From: Natronomonas sp.
GTDB lineage: Archaea > Halobacteriota > Halobacteria > Halobacteriales > Haloarculaceae
Length of the DNA: 14,533 bases
Assembly (NCBI GenBank): GCA_007135435.1
Contig: SLIW01000398.1
Span: 1-14,533 of the forward strand
Direction of reading: 5' to 3'
Below are positions 1 through 6,805 of this stretch, piece after piece. The notes beneath the pieces are model-generated. The model saw only the letters and a list, made by a program, of their open reading frames with translations, searched no databases and was not told the origin of the DNA. The position numbers and the translations under genes were made by a program. Position 1 is the stretch's first letter. Each line of letters opens with the position of its first letter.

Positions 1-1471
1 AGACCTCCGGGTACTCCAGCGGCCACTGGATCGTCTCGCGGAGCCGCTCCTTGGTGTCCTCGAGGCCGCCGACCTGCTCCCAGGAGACGTCGGGCACCTC
101 GACGAACACCTCGCGCATCGCGCTCGGGGTGATGCCCTTCAGCGCGTCCTTGAAGTCCGATTCGGTGACGCGCAGGGCCTCGAGGACCTCGGCGTCGATC
201 TCGTCCTCCTCGAGGTCGAGCTCCGGCCGGATGCGCCGAAGGGAGTTCATCGCGGCCTCCTTGGTCAGCGACTCGAGGTCGGCGCCGACGAACCCGTGGG
301 TGTTCTCGGCGTACCGGTCCAGGTCGATGCCGTCGGCCAGGGGCATCCCGCGGGTGTGGACCTGGAGGATCTCCTTGCGGCCGCCCTTGTCGGGGACGCC
401 GATCTCGATCTCACGGTCGAAGCGGCCGCCGCGGCGTAGCGCAGGGTCGAGCGCGTCGACCCGGTTGGTCGCGCCGATGACGATGACGTCGCCGCGCTCG
501 TCGAGGCCGTCCATGAGGCTCAGGAGCTGGGCGACCACGCGGCGCTCGACGTCGCCGCTCGTCTCGCCGCGCTTGGGGGCGATCGAGTCGAGCTCGTCGA
601 TGAAGACGATCGCGGGCGTGTTCTCGGCCGCCTCGTCGAAGATCTCGCGGAGCTGCTCCTCGGACTCGCCGTAGTACTTCGACATGATCTCCGGCCCGGA
701 GATGTCGGAGAAGTGGGCGTCGATCTCGTTGGCGACGGCCTTGGCCATCAGCGTCTTGCCCGTCCCCGGTGGGCCGTGGAGCAGCACCCCCTTCGGGGGT
801 TCGATGCCGAGCTGCTGGAACAGCTCGGGATGCCGCATCGGCAACTCGATCATCTCGCGGACCTGCTCGAGCTCGGCGTCGAGGCCGCCGATGTCCTCGT
901 AGGTCACCGACGGCGCCGCGGCCGCGCCGGCGACGCCCATCGACTCGGCGATCTGCTCGGCGGGCTTCTCGCTGACGGTGATCTCCGTCGAGTCGGTGAC
1001 CACGACCGTCCCGGTGGGGTCGGTGTCGGCGATCTTCAGCGGGATGCGCTGGCCACTGCTGGAGGCCAGGGGGCCGAGGCCAAGCGAGAAGGGGACGTTC
1101 TGGCCGGTCGTGACCGCCTGTCCGGCGAGCTTGTCGCGGATGTGGGGTCCGATGTTCCCGCGGATGCGGAGGTTCTGCGGAAGGGCGACGGTGACCTCCT
1201 TGGCGGGGTTGACGTCGGCGGGCTCGACGCTCACGGTGTCGTCGATGCCGACGTCCGCCTCCTGGCGAAGCCGGCCGTCGATGCGGACGACGCCGCGGCC
1301 CTGGTCCTCGGGGTAGCCCGGCCAGACGCGGGCGACCGCGCGGGACTCCCCGCCGTCGATGACGATGTAGTCGCCGTTCTCGAGGTCGAGGTCGTCCATG
1401 GCCGCCCGGTCGACGGCGGCGAGCCCCCGGCCGGCGTCCTTCTGTTTGAGTGGTTTGACGGTCAGCTTCAT
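1..1471 (-). CDS. cdc48: CDC48/VCP-family AAA+ ATPase, 3' part missing (runs off the window)
   Basis: Hexameric AAA+ unfoldase that threads substrate proteins through a central pore, often feeding the archaeal proteasome; cytosolic. Only the first 490 codons lie in the window. Seen: an N-terminal substrate/cofactor-binding region (about residues 1-190, beginning [16 protein letters not shown]), then AAA domain D1 with Walker A GPPGTGKT at residues 233-240, an aromatic pore loop in [11 protein letters not shown], Walker B IVFIDE at 288-293, sensor-1 GATNR and an arginine-finger region RRGGRFD. The frame ends in the opening of D2 ([11 protein letters not shown]), so two AAA domains are expected. 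The ATG overlaps the stop of the upstream 80-aa gene by 4 bp (ATGA), implying one transcript and translational coupling. No stops or frameshifts were seen. Family assignment is secure; the paralogue within haloarchaea is not resolved. Confidence 0.97.
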   Translation of the reverse strand, partial: MKLTVKPLKQKDAGRGLAAVDRAAMDDLDLENGDYIVIDGGESRAVARVWPGYPEDQGRGVVRIDGRLRQEADVGIDDTVSVEPADVNPAKEVTVALPQNLRIRGNIGPHIRDKLAGQAVTTGQNVPFSLGLGPLASSSGQRIPLKIADTDPTGTVVVTDSTEITVSEKPAEQIAESMGVAGAAAAPSVTYEDIGGLDAELEQVREMIELPMRHPELFQQLGIEPPKGVLLHGPPGTGKTLMAKAVANEIDAHFSDISGPEIMSKYYGESEEQLREIFDEAAENTPAIVFIDELDSIAPKRGETSGDVERRVVAQLLSLMDGLDERGDVIVIGATNRVDALDPALRRGGRFDREIEIGVPDKGGRKEILQVHTRGMPLADGIDLDRYAENTHGFVGADLESLTKEAAMNSLRRIRPELDLEEDEIDAEVLEALRVTESDFKDALKGITPSAMREVFVEVPDVSWEQVGGLEDTKERLRETIQWPLEYPEV

Positions 1472-1710
1472 CGGGTGTCCTCCACCTCGATGGTGACGAT
1501 ACCGTTGTTCATAATAGCACGGGAGGTGCCCGCGGGGACGTCGAACTCGTACTGATCGCCGCCGGTGACCACGATGGCCGTTCCGTCGACCAGGTCGACG
1601 GTGCCCTCGACGGCGCCGAGATCGGCAACCAGCAGGGTCTCCTCGTCGTACTCGTAGCGACGGAGCGGGGATCCGTCGTCGTCGCGAACCGACTGTGAGT
1701 AACCGTTCAT
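1468..1710 (-). CDS. small Hsp20-like (DUF7127-like) protein, first gene of the cdc48 operon
   Basis: An 80-aa acidic protein with no signal peptide or membrane segment. The C-terminal half reads as short beta strands, and the motif [14 protein letters not shown] resembles the NGVLTIEV strand that ends alpha-crystallin (Hsp20) domains, so a compact beta-sandwich fold is inferred. It resembles the small haloarchaeal proteins grouped as DUF7127; this family name is from memory and not searched. The ATG start is supported by a TATA-like element about 30 nt upstream, giving an essentially leaderless mRNA. The stop overlaps the cdc48 start (ATGA), so a role with the unfoldase, for example as adaptor or holdase, is plausible but purely contextual. 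An inverted repeat next to the start codon suggests regulation of the whole operon. Confidence 0.85.
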   Translation of the reverse strand: MNGYSQSVRDDDGSPLRRYEYDEETLLVADLGAVEGTVDLVDGTAIVVTGGDQYEFDVPAGTSRAIMNNGIVTIEVEDTR

Positions 1711-1727
1711 ACTAACTCGTAGTTAGT
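1711..1727 (-). promoter_or_regulatory. operator-like inverted repeat at the cdc48-operon transcription start
   Basis: On the minus strand the sequence is ACTAACT-ACG-AGTTAGT: perfect 7-bp arms around a 3-bp spacer, immediately 5' of the ATG and about 9 bp downstream of the TATA box. The position overlaps the predicted transcription start, typical for a repressor site. The cognate regulator is unknown. Confidence 0.65.
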
Positions 1728-1735
1728 CATTCTCA

Positions 1736-1743
1736 TATTTAAA
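1736..1743 (-). promoter_or_regulatory. TATA box of the Hsp20-like/cdc48 operon
   Basis: TTTAAATA on the minus strand, inside a longer A/T-only stretch that stands out from the GC-rich surroundings. Its centre lies about 29 nt upstream of the ATG at 1710, so transcription should begin within a few nucleotides of the start codon. Confidence 0.75.
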
Positions 1744-1760
1744 TATTTCTCTCAAAATCG

Positions 1761-2028
1761 GTGGACGGCGTGTTCTACCTCGCTTTTGGTGTGATTGCGG
1801 TTCGCTTCAATGATCGGGGAGATCCGAGGCGATTCGCCGCCCGGTGCGCGGTCCAGTTACCGGCCTCCGATCCCGGTCGATCGGCACGCGTCGGCACCGA
1901 GGTGTGCCCGGGGCCCAGCACCGTCGGCCCCGCTGGCTCCACCACTGACGCGTCGGGGGACACCGTCGCCGATGGGACCCGACTCGTCGCCCGACCCGTG
2001 CCAGGCGAGATACTCCCCGAACCCGGCG
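1761..2028. other. intergenic stretch with no recognised gene
   Basis: About 270 bp between the cdc48-operon promoter and the hydrolase promoter. Frames are open on both strands, as is common at this GC content, including an in-frame upstream extension of the hydrolase from 1795, but none has a recognisable product or promoter. No repeats or RNA genes were seen here. Confidence 0.5.
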
Positions 2029-2034
2029 TTTATC
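2029..2034 (+). promoter_or_regulatory. probable TATA box of the alpha/beta hydrolase gene
   Basis: TTTATC in otherwise GC-rich DNA, centred about 27 nt upstream of the ATG at 2059. This spacing fits a leaderless archaeal transcript and is the main reason for choosing that start. Confidence 0.6.
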
Positions 2035-2058
2035 GGGCGGCGGTCCGTGCCTCGGGTC

Positions 2059-2847
2059 ATGAGCGCGACCGAGCGGGTCGGCCACGACGGGCGTGAGACG
2101 GCCTACCGTCGAACGGACTACGGCGCCGGCCCGACCGTCTGTTACGTCCACGGGGCGGGCGGGAATCACCAGGTGTGGGTGCACCAGTACGGCGATCGGC
2201 GGGGACCGCCGGCGGTGGCGGTCGACCTCTCGGGCCACGGCGACAGCGACGACGTCGACGTCGAAGTCGAAGTCGACGTCCCCGCCGGGACGGCGACGCT
2301 CGACGCCTACGCCGACGACGTCGTCGCCACTTGCGAGGCGACCGACGCGACCGTCCTCTGTGGCCACTCCATGGGCGGGGCGGTCTCGCTGTGGGTGGCC
2401 CTCGAACGGGACCTCCCGCTGGAGGGGCTCGTCCTCTGTGACACCGGCGCGAAGCTCGGCGTGGACGACGCGCTCCTCGAACAGCTCGCGGACGACTTCG
2501 ACGCTGCCGTAGAGTGGCTGCACGCCGAGGGGATGTTCTTCGCCGAGCCGGACGCGGACCTCGTCGCGCACTCCGAGGCGGGGCTCCGTCGGACGGGCCG
2601 CGAGGTCACCCTGCGGGACTTCGAGACCTGCGACGCCTTCGACGTCCGCGACCGGCTCCAGGAGGTGGCCGTCCCGGCGCTCGCCGTCTGCGGCGAGCGC
2701 GACCGCCTGACGCCGCCCGCGTACCACGAGTACCTGGCCGACGAGCTCCCCGACTGCGAGTACCGGACGGTGACCGACGCGGCACACATGCCCATGCTCG
2801 AGCGGCCTGACGCGTTCAACGAGACGATCAGGTCGTTCCTAGTCTAG
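2059..2847 (+). CDS. alpha/beta hydrolase
   Basis: A 262-aa cytosolic alpha/beta-hydrolase-fold enzyme, probably an esterase-like hydrolase; substrate unknown. Seen: oxyanion-hole motif HGAGGN at residues 31-36, nucleophile elbow GHSMGG with Ser104, acid Asp215 in CGERDRLTPP, and His243 in AAHMPMLERP, so the catalytic triad is complete. Between the oxyanion loop and the nucleophile is a run of alternating Asp, Val and Glu (about residues 72-82) encoded by GTCGAC/GTCGAA hexamers, a local low-complexity insertion. The start at 2059 is preferred over in-frame upstream starts because of the TATA box 27 nt before it and because the hydrolase fold begins just after. The 3' end overlaps the converging GINS gene by 9 bp. 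There is no operon partner. Confidence 0.9.
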   Translation: MSATERVGHDGRETAYRRTDYGAGPTVCYVHGAGGNHQVWVHQYGDRRGPPAVAVDLSGHGDSDDVDVEVEVDVPAGTATLDAYADDVVATCEATDATVLCGHSMGGAVSLWVALERDLPLEGLVLCDTGAKLGVDDALLEQLADDFDAAVEWLHAEGMFFAEPDADLVAHSEAGLRRTGREVTLRDFETCDAFDVRDRLQEVAVPALAVCGERDRLTPPAYHEYLADELPDCEYRTVTDAAHMPMLERPDAFNETIRSFLV

Positions 2848-4014
2848 ACGCTCCGCGGCGTCCTTGGCGACGAGCACCTCGGCGTTCGGCGCCGGGAGCG
2901 TCACGACGTCCTCCGAGCCGAGATGGTAGTCCCGGTCGTCCGCGCCGACCACCTCCCCGACGTCCGCGGTGATGCGGACGGTCGTCCGGTCGACGCCGCT
3001 GCCGCCACGGTCCGATCGTGAGGGGTCGGCTGTCGTATCCGTGGCGTCTTGCCCGGATACCGGCGCGTCCGCGACGTTCGATCCCTCCGTCTCCTGGCGC
3101 TCCCCCGTCGCCGTCGACGCGTCGGCAGTCCCCGGAACCTCCCCCGCCGCGAGGGGGTCGTCCCCGACGTGGTCGACGTCACCGCTCTCCCGGACCCCGG
3201 TCGACGTGGTGGCACCCTCGGTCGCACCACCCCCCATGAGGTCCGCTGCATCGACCCGGTCTCGTGGGGCGGTCGTCTCGTCGGCACCTCCCACGGCTGT
3301 GGCGTCATCCGGCGGATTGGCGTCCGCGCGTGGTCCGGCGTCCCCTGGCGGCTCGTCGGGGGGTACCGGTTCCACATCCCGCTCCCGGTCCTGGTCAGGA
3401 CCTTGAACCTCTCCCCGGTCACGGTCCCAAACCTCTCCCTGGTCGCGGTCCCGAACCGCTCCCTGGTCGCGGTCCCGAACCTGCTCCTCGTGACCTGGCG
3501 TTCCGTCGGCGCGCCCGGATGCCGCTTCCGTCGACGAGTCGCCGTCCGTCTCGCCGGGCCCGTCCGTCCCGGCGTGCCCGGAAGCCGCCCCCTGGGCCTC
3601 GCCGTGGAGCACCGACACTGAGGGGCCCTCGCCCTCGAGCACCGAGAGGACGGTCTCGCGGTTCCGCTCGATGCGGTCGACGAGGTCGCCGAAGAGGACC
3701 TCCTCCTCCTGGGTGAGGCCGTCGGCGTCGACCGGCATGTCCGCCGCGGCGATGGACGCCTTCTTGACGACCTTGCCGACGCGGCGCTCGTAGATGGCCT
3801 CGACGGTCGCCTCCGCCGTCTCGATGTCGTCGGTCAGCCGCCGGACCTCCGGCGAGGAGAAGGGGTCGTCCGCGCGCTCGAGCGCCCGTGCCCGCTCCTC
3901 GTCGAGCTCGCGGATGTACTCGCCGACCTCCGCGTAGAAGGACGCCCGGAGGTGCTGGAGGTCGCTCGACTGCCGTTCCCGCGCCTGCACGGACTGGAGC
4001 TCGTCGAGGTTCAT
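2839..4014 (-). CDS. GINS complex subunit (archaeal Gins51 type) with very long linker
   Basis: Subunit of the GINS complex, which binds MCM and Cdc45/GAN at the replication fork. The protein has 391 aa. Seen: an N-terminal helical A domain (about 1-145, starting MNLDELQSVQARERQSSDLQ), a roughly 195-residue low-complexity linker rich in Asp, Glu, Gly, Thr and Pro, and a C-terminal B domain (about 343-391, RTTVRITADVGEVVGADDRD onward), the A-then-B order expected of Gins51. The linker holds 8-residue repeats built on DRDQG. The start overlaps the priS stop by 4 bp (ATGA), and the priS-gins pairing is a conserved haloarchaeal arrangement, which supports the call. It shares the priS promoter. 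The stop overlaps the converging hydrolase. Identification rests on domain order and context, not on a search. Confidence 0.88.
   Translation of the reverse strand: MNLDELQSVQARERQSSDLQHLRASFYAEVGEYIRELDEERARALERADDPFSSPEVRRLTDDIETAEATVEAIYERRVGKVVKKASIAAADMPVDADGLTQEEEVLFGDLVDRIERNRETVLSVLEGEGPSVSVLHGEAQGAASGHAGTDGPGETDGDSSTEAASGRADGTPGHEEQVRDRDQGAVRDRDQGEVWDRDRGEVQGPDQDRERDVEPVPPDEPPGDAGPRADANPPDDATAVGGADETTAPRDRVDAADLMGGGATEGATTSTGVRESGDVDHVGDDPLAAGEVPGTADASTATGERQETEGSNVADAPVSGQDATDTTADPSRSDRGGSGVDRTTVRITADVGEVVGADDRDYHLGSEDVVTLPAPNAEVLVAKDAAERLD
3407..3478 (-). repeat. 24-bp tandem repeat (3 units) inside the GINS linker
   Basis: Three consecutive 24-bp units at 3407-3430, 3431-3454 and 3455-3478 differ at only a few positions; flanking sequence on both sides is a more degenerate continuation. 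Because 24 is a multiple of three, the repeat encodes an in-frame 8-residue motif (DRDQG plus three variable residues) at about residues 179-203 of the GINS linker. Confidence 0.9.
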
Positions 4015-5192
4015 TCTGCGGCCTTGCGCGCGTGTCCGCGGGCCATCGCGAACACGCCCACGTACTCGGGTAGCGAACCCACTCCCTCCGAGAGCCTAAA
4101 GGTTTCCCCGCCGAGCTCGACGGTCGTCGGCTCACGGACGTCGACGGTGATCTCGTTGCCCTCGAACGTCCCCGCGACCGCGTCGACGAGGGGGTCGAAC
4201 GACGCCACCGCGTCGCGGTCGATCCGCTGGACCTGCAGCCCGGTCCCCCCGTGGAGGCTCCCGGGGAGGCGGATCAGGCGGTTCACGTCGGTCGTCACCG
4301 GCTCGTCGACCGGGGCCGACTGCTCGCGGCGGACCTCCTCGAAGAGCAGGCCCGCGACGCTGTAGACCGCCGGGTGGACGTCGATGTTGCCCGCGACGAG
4401 CTCGTCGCGGTTGGTCCGGGCGGCGTTCAGCGCCGCCGTGGCCTTGCCCTCGCCGATCCCCTCGAACGTCTGGAGGCGCTCGAGGGCCTCCGACTCCTCC
4501 ATCGCGAGGAGCTCGTCGACGAACGAGACGAGCCGCTCGCGCGTTCGGCCTGCCCAGCCCCCGTCCGGGAGGGACCGCTTGCGGGCCGGCGAGGAGCGCC
4601 CGGCGCTGCCGGCGACGGTCTCGGTCGCCACCACGTCCTCGAAGGCGACGCCCTCGCCGAGGAGGTAGTCGACCACCTGCCGGCGGGCCCGCCGATCCAG
4701 CTCGAGGACGTCCGGGTCGCGGACGTGGACGTGGTAGCCGCGGCCGCCGGAGAAGACGACCGTCGGGTCCTCGAAGCCGAAGTCGGCCTCCAGGAGGTCC
4801 AGGAGCTGGAGGAGAGCCGCCTTGCACTCCGAGAGCATGTCCGCGTAGCTGGTGGTCTCGGGGTCGACGCCGGGCAGGTGGTCGGCGTCCAGGTCGAAGA
4901 TGAGGTCCGAGCCCCGCCACCCCTTCCGTCCCATGCTGTCGGCGCCGGGGTCGTCGTAGCGACCCGCGGAGAAGTAGACGTGCCGCGGGCGCTCGCCGGC
5001 GAGGAAGTCACCGAGATCGCCACCCCCGACGAGGTCGAGGAAGGAGTGGTGTCGGACCATAGTCGTCCCGGCCTCGCTCCAGGGGATGTAGCCCCACTCG
5101 CGCTCGTTGGCGGCGACGGGGGGAGCCACCTCCGTGCGCCGGTAGTGGTCACCGAACCGGCCGCGGAGGTACCGGCGGGTGCGACCGTCCAT
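4011..5192 (-). CDS. priS: DNA primase small (catalytic) subunit PriS
   Basis: Catalytic subunit of the archaeal/eukaryotic-type primase, making RNA or DNA primers with PriL at replication forks. The 393-aa protein has family length. Seen: the metal-binding active-site motif FDLDAD with Asp100 and Asp102, the nucleotide-binding motif SGGRGYHVHV, and the conserved late motif VNRLIRLPGSLHGGTGLQ. I chose the ATG at 5192 (MDGRTRRYLRGRF) over an in-frame ATG at 5210, because a T-rich element at 5216-5220 is about 26 nt before 5192 and would nearly abut the longer start. It is the first gene of an operon with GINS (ATGA overlap). The only PriL-type partner is expected elsewhere. Upstream lies an 11-bp tandem array. 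Confidence 0.95.
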   Translation of the reverse strand: MDGRTRRYLRGRFGDHYRRTEVAPPVAANEREWGYIPWSEAGTTMVRHHSFLDLVGGGDLGDFLAGERPRHVYFSAGRYDDPGADSMGRKGWRGSDLIFDLDADHLPGVDPETTSYADMLSECKAALLQLLDLLEADFGFEDPTVVFSGGRGYHVHVRDPDVLELDRRARRQVVDYLLGEGVAFEDVVATETVAGSAGRSSPARKRSLPDGGWAGRTRERLVSFVDELLAMEESEALERLQTFEGIGEGKATAALNAARTNRDELVAGNIDVHPAVYSVAGLLFEEVRREQSAPVDEPVTTDVNRLIRLPGSLHGGTGLQVQRIDRDAVASFDPLVDAVAGTFEGNEITVDVREPTTVELGGETFRLSEGVGSLPEYVGVFAMARGHARKAAE

Positions 5193-5215
5193 GGGACGCC
5201 TTCGGCGCACCCGCG

Positions 5216-5220
5216 AAAAA
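5216..5220 (-). promoter_or_regulatory. weak TATA-like element for priS-GINS
   Basis: A TTTTT run (minus strand, in GCTTTTTCGC) is the only A/T-rich element upstream of priS and sits about 26 nt before the ATG at 5192. It is a poor TATA box, so confidence is modest. Confidence 0.45.
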
Positions 5221-5262
5221 GCGTTTCCGTCTCCACGGGACGTGACGGTGGCGTCGACTGCC

Positions 5263-5371
5263 GGGCGACAGCCGGGCGACTGCTGAGCGACTGTTGGGCG
5301 ACTGCTGACCGACTGCTGGGCGCTGCCGGGCGACTGTTGGGCGACTGCTGACCGACTGCTGAGCGACTGCG
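5263..5371. repeat. 11-bp tandem array, about ten units
   Basis: Units of 11 bp with consensus GGGCGACTGCT and variants GAGCGACTGTT and GACCGACTGCT follow head to tail from 5263 to 5371; one unit (5318-5327) has lost a base. A degenerate unit precedes it at about 5253. The order GGGCGACTGTT, GGGCGACTGCT, GACCGACTGCT is itself partly repeated. It fills most of the 226-bp gap between the GNAT stop and the priS start, beginning about 43 bp upstream of the priS TATA-like element. There are no unique spacers, so it is not a CRISPR array. Confidence 0.95.
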
Positions 5372-5418
5372 CGTCCGGCCACCTCCTCGGGACGAGTCAG
5401 TATCCGAGACCGCGGACG

Positions 5419-5907
5419 CTACGAGCCGGGCATGAACCGCGACAGTTTCGAGGCGAGGCCGCCGTCGCCGAGGCGGAGATAGTAGGCGTCGCCGCGGTCC
5501 TCGTAATAGTTGTCGACGCGGCGGACGATCTCGAAGCCGAGGCGGTCGTAGAACGCCAGGGCCTCCTCGTTCGTCACGCGGGCGTGGCAGGTGACGGTGC
5601 TGTGGTCGTCGGCGACCGCCGCGACGAGCTGGCTGCCGAGCCCCTCGCCGCGGTACTCGGGGGCGACCGCCAGGAAGAGGATGTAGCCGTCGCGCCGCGT
5701 CGCCGAGAAACCCACCAGCCGATCCCCGTCGAAGCCCGGTTCGACGATCGCGTACACCTTCGCCCGGCGGTAGGCGTCGGTGAAGAAGCCACGTCGCTGC
5801 CGGAGCACGCCCTCCTCGCGCCTGATCCGCTCCTTCAGCTCCCAGGCCTCCTCGACGAACTCGTCGTCGCCGGTGTCCACGACGCGGGTGTCGATGGTGA
5901 CACTCAC
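5419..5907 (-). CDS. GNAT-family N-acetyltransferase
   Basis: A 162-aa single-domain GCN5-related N-acetyltransferase using acetyl-CoA; the acceptor (protein N-terminus, lysine or small molecule) cannot be told from sequence. Seen: the acetyl-CoA pyrophosphate loop RGEGLG (about residues 86-91) after strand ILFLAVAPEY, and the C-terminal GNAT motif NEEALAFYDRLGFE (113-126). N-terminal positions 20-50 are highly charged (ELKERIRREEGVLRQRRG). Two GTG starts are possible: 5907 (used here) and 5913. A TATA box at 5931-5937 is 27 nt from 5907 but only 21 nt from 5913, favouring 5907. It is transcribed alone, divergently from archease. Confidence 0.88.
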   Translation of the reverse strand: MSVTIDTRVVDTGDDEFVEEAWELKERIRREEGVLRQRRGFFTDAYRRAKVYAIVEPGFDGDRLVGFSATRRDGYILFLAVAPEYRGEGLGSQLVAAVADDHSTVTCHARVTNEEALAFYDRLGFEIVRRVDNYYEDRGDAYYLRLGDGGLASKLSRFMPGS

Positions 5908-5930
5908 TGGCACGAGCTAGAGCGCCGGCG

Positions 5931-5937
5931 AATATAA
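5931..5937 (-). promoter_or_regulatory. TATA box of the GNAT gene
   Basis: TTATATT on the minus strand, 27 nt (centre) upstream of the GTG at 5907. An 8-bp perfect palindrome CGCCGGCG (5923-5930) abuts it on the transcription-start side. Confidence 0.7.
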
Positions 5938-5990
5938 CTCCACCGACCCGTGCAACCGCCGGATAGCGACGGCCCGTCGACGCTCCGCGA

Positions 5991-6030
5991 CGCCACGTGC
6001 CTGCACGTACCGCCACGTGGCGCAACGTGG
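5991..6030. repeat. 10-bp tandem array (4 units) containing CACGT boxes and a 12-bp palindrome
   Basis: Four consecutive decamers: CGCCACGTGC, CTGCACGTAC, CGCCACGTGG, CGCAACGTGG. The core (A/C)ACGT recurs exactly every 10 bp at 5994, 6004, 6014 and 6024. The third unit forms the perfect 12-bp palindrome CGCCACGTGGCG (6011-6022). It lies in the divergent GNAT-archease gap. Confidence 0.85.
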
Positions 6031-6041
6031 CGCTCCGGAGG

Positions 6042-6125
6042 GGTGGCCGACGCCCCCCGGAAGGTGGCCGACGCCCCCCGGAAGGTGGCCGGCGAACCCC
6101 GGAAGGTGGCCGGCGACCCCCGGAA
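6042..6125. repeat. 21-bp tandem array, four units upstream of archease
   Basis: Four uninterrupted 21-bp units (6042-6062, 6063-6083, 6084-6104, 6105-6125), each starting GGTGGCC and ending CCCGGAA; units 1 and 2 are identical and the others differ at two to four positions. The array ends exactly at the archease TATA-like element. Since 21 is 7 codons, the frames stay open through it, which extends an apparent upstream frame for archease without being evidence of coding. Confidence 0.95.
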
Positions 6126-6131
6126 GCTTTT
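6126..6131 (+). promoter_or_regulatory. weak TATA-like element of archease
   Basis: GCTTTTC immediately after the 21-bp array, centred about 30 nt upstream of the ATG at 6159; it is the only A/T-rich element in the region. Confidence 0.45.
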
Positions 6132-6158
6132 CGTCCGCAGCCCGACTCCGGTCGGACG

Positions 6159-6569
6159 ATGAGCTTCGAGCTCCGGCCGCACACGGCGGACGTGGCCGTC
6201 GAGGCCACCGGGGACGACCTGGCCGAGACGTTCGCGAACGTCGCAGCCGGTCTCACCGCCGCACACTGCGACGCCATCCCGGACGACGTCGGCGACCCCC
6301 TCTCCGTCGAGGTGCGAGCGGAGTCGCGCGAGGCCTTGCTCTTCGACTACCTGGACGAACTCATCTACCTCCGCGACGCACGTGAAGTGCTGCCCACCGA
6401 CCACGACGTCTCGATCCGCGAGGACGGCGAGTGGACGCTCGAGGCGACGCTGCGGGGCGTCCCGTTCGACGCCGTCGACGCCCGCGAGATCAAGGCCGTG
6501 ACCTACTCGGAGATGGTCCTCGAGGAGACGTCGTCGGGGTGGCGGGCTTACGTCGTCTTCGACGTGTAA
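6159..6569 (+). CDS. archease (RtcB-ligase activating protein)
   Basis: A 136-aa SHS2-fold protein that promotes guanylylation and turnover of the tRNA-splicing ligase RtcB; cytosolic. Full family length. Seen: N-terminal motif FELRPHTADVAVEATG (conserved His8, Thr9, Asp11), central DYLDELIYLRD (residues 63-73), and C-terminal IKAVTYSEM plus a final strand YVVFDV, as in archeases. The frame is open far upstream through the 21-bp repeats, but the ATG at 6159 is chosen because the conserved family N-terminus begins there and a TATA-like element lies 30 nt before it. It is followed after 161 bp by a tRNA gene on the same strand with its own promoter. rtcB is not in the window. Confidence 0.95.
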   Translation: MSFELRPHTADVAVEATGDDLAETFANVAAGLTAAHCDAIPDDVGDPLSVEVRAESREALLFDYLDELIYLRDAREVLPTDHDVSIREDGEWTLEATLRGVPFDAVDAREIKAVTYSEMVLEETSSGWRAYVVFDV

Positions 6570-6696
6570 CGCGGTGATGCTCGAGGGAGCGGAGCACCCG
6601 CGTTCGTGTCCCTGAACTCGTCGATCTGGACCGGGGTGCTTTCGGGAGCGTACCCGCTCGTTTCGACCCGGTCCTGGCCGTGTTGCGTAAAGACAA

Positions 6697-6704
6697 TTTT
6701 ATAA
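6697..6704 (+). promoter_or_regulatory. TATA box of the tRNA-Glu gene
   Basis: TTTTATAA, a strong archaeal TATA box, centred about 30 nt upstream of the mature tRNA 5' end at 6731. It indicates that the tRNA is transcribed separately from archease. Confidence 0.8.
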
Positions 6705-6730
6705 CGCCAGCCGGCCGACCCACAGACGTC

Positions 6731-6805
6731 GCTCGCTTGGTGTAGCCCGGCCAATCATATCGGCCTTTCGAGCCGATGACAGGGGTTCAAATCCCCTAGC
6801 GAGCA
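6731..6805 (+). tRNA. tRNA-Glu (anticodon UUC)
   Basis: A complete 75-nt cloverleaf. The acceptor stem GCTCGCT pairs perfectly with AGCGAGC, with discriminator A at 6805. The anticodon stem TCGGC/GCCGA encloses loop CTTTCGA, giving anticodon TTC (6767-6769). The T arm is AGGGG-TTCAAAT-CCCCT. CCA is not encoded and there is no intron. The D-loop sequence GCCCGGCCAATC is like other haloarchaeal tRNA-Glu genes. No duplicated 3' end (attachment site) was found nearby. Confidence 0.97.

Noticed and set aside
713..1555. Long plus-strand frame opposite cdc48
   Set aside because: It is the mirror of the cdc48 coding strand, with no promoter or recognisable product; long antisense frames are expected at this GC content.
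1795..2058. Upstream extension of the alpha/beta hydrolase
   Set aside because: The extension is Pro-, Arg- and Ser-rich without fold signals, and a TATA box at 2029 places the start at 2059.
5263..5371. CRISPR-like array
   Set aside because: Units are 11 bp and contiguous with no unique spacers. The same holds for the arrays at 6042, 7052, 11761 and 14366.
5997..6158. N-terminal extension of archease through the 21-bp repeats
   Set aside because: Archease family length and N-terminus match a start at 6159; the upstream part is only repeat kept open by its 21-bp unit.
6548..6754. Minus-strand frame between archease and tRNA-Glu
   Set aside because: It starts inside the tRNA gene, lacks a promoter, and its product is unfamiliar.
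6731..6805. tRNA-Glu as attachment site of an integrated element
   Set aside because: No integrase gene and no second copy of the tRNA 3' end were found in the window.
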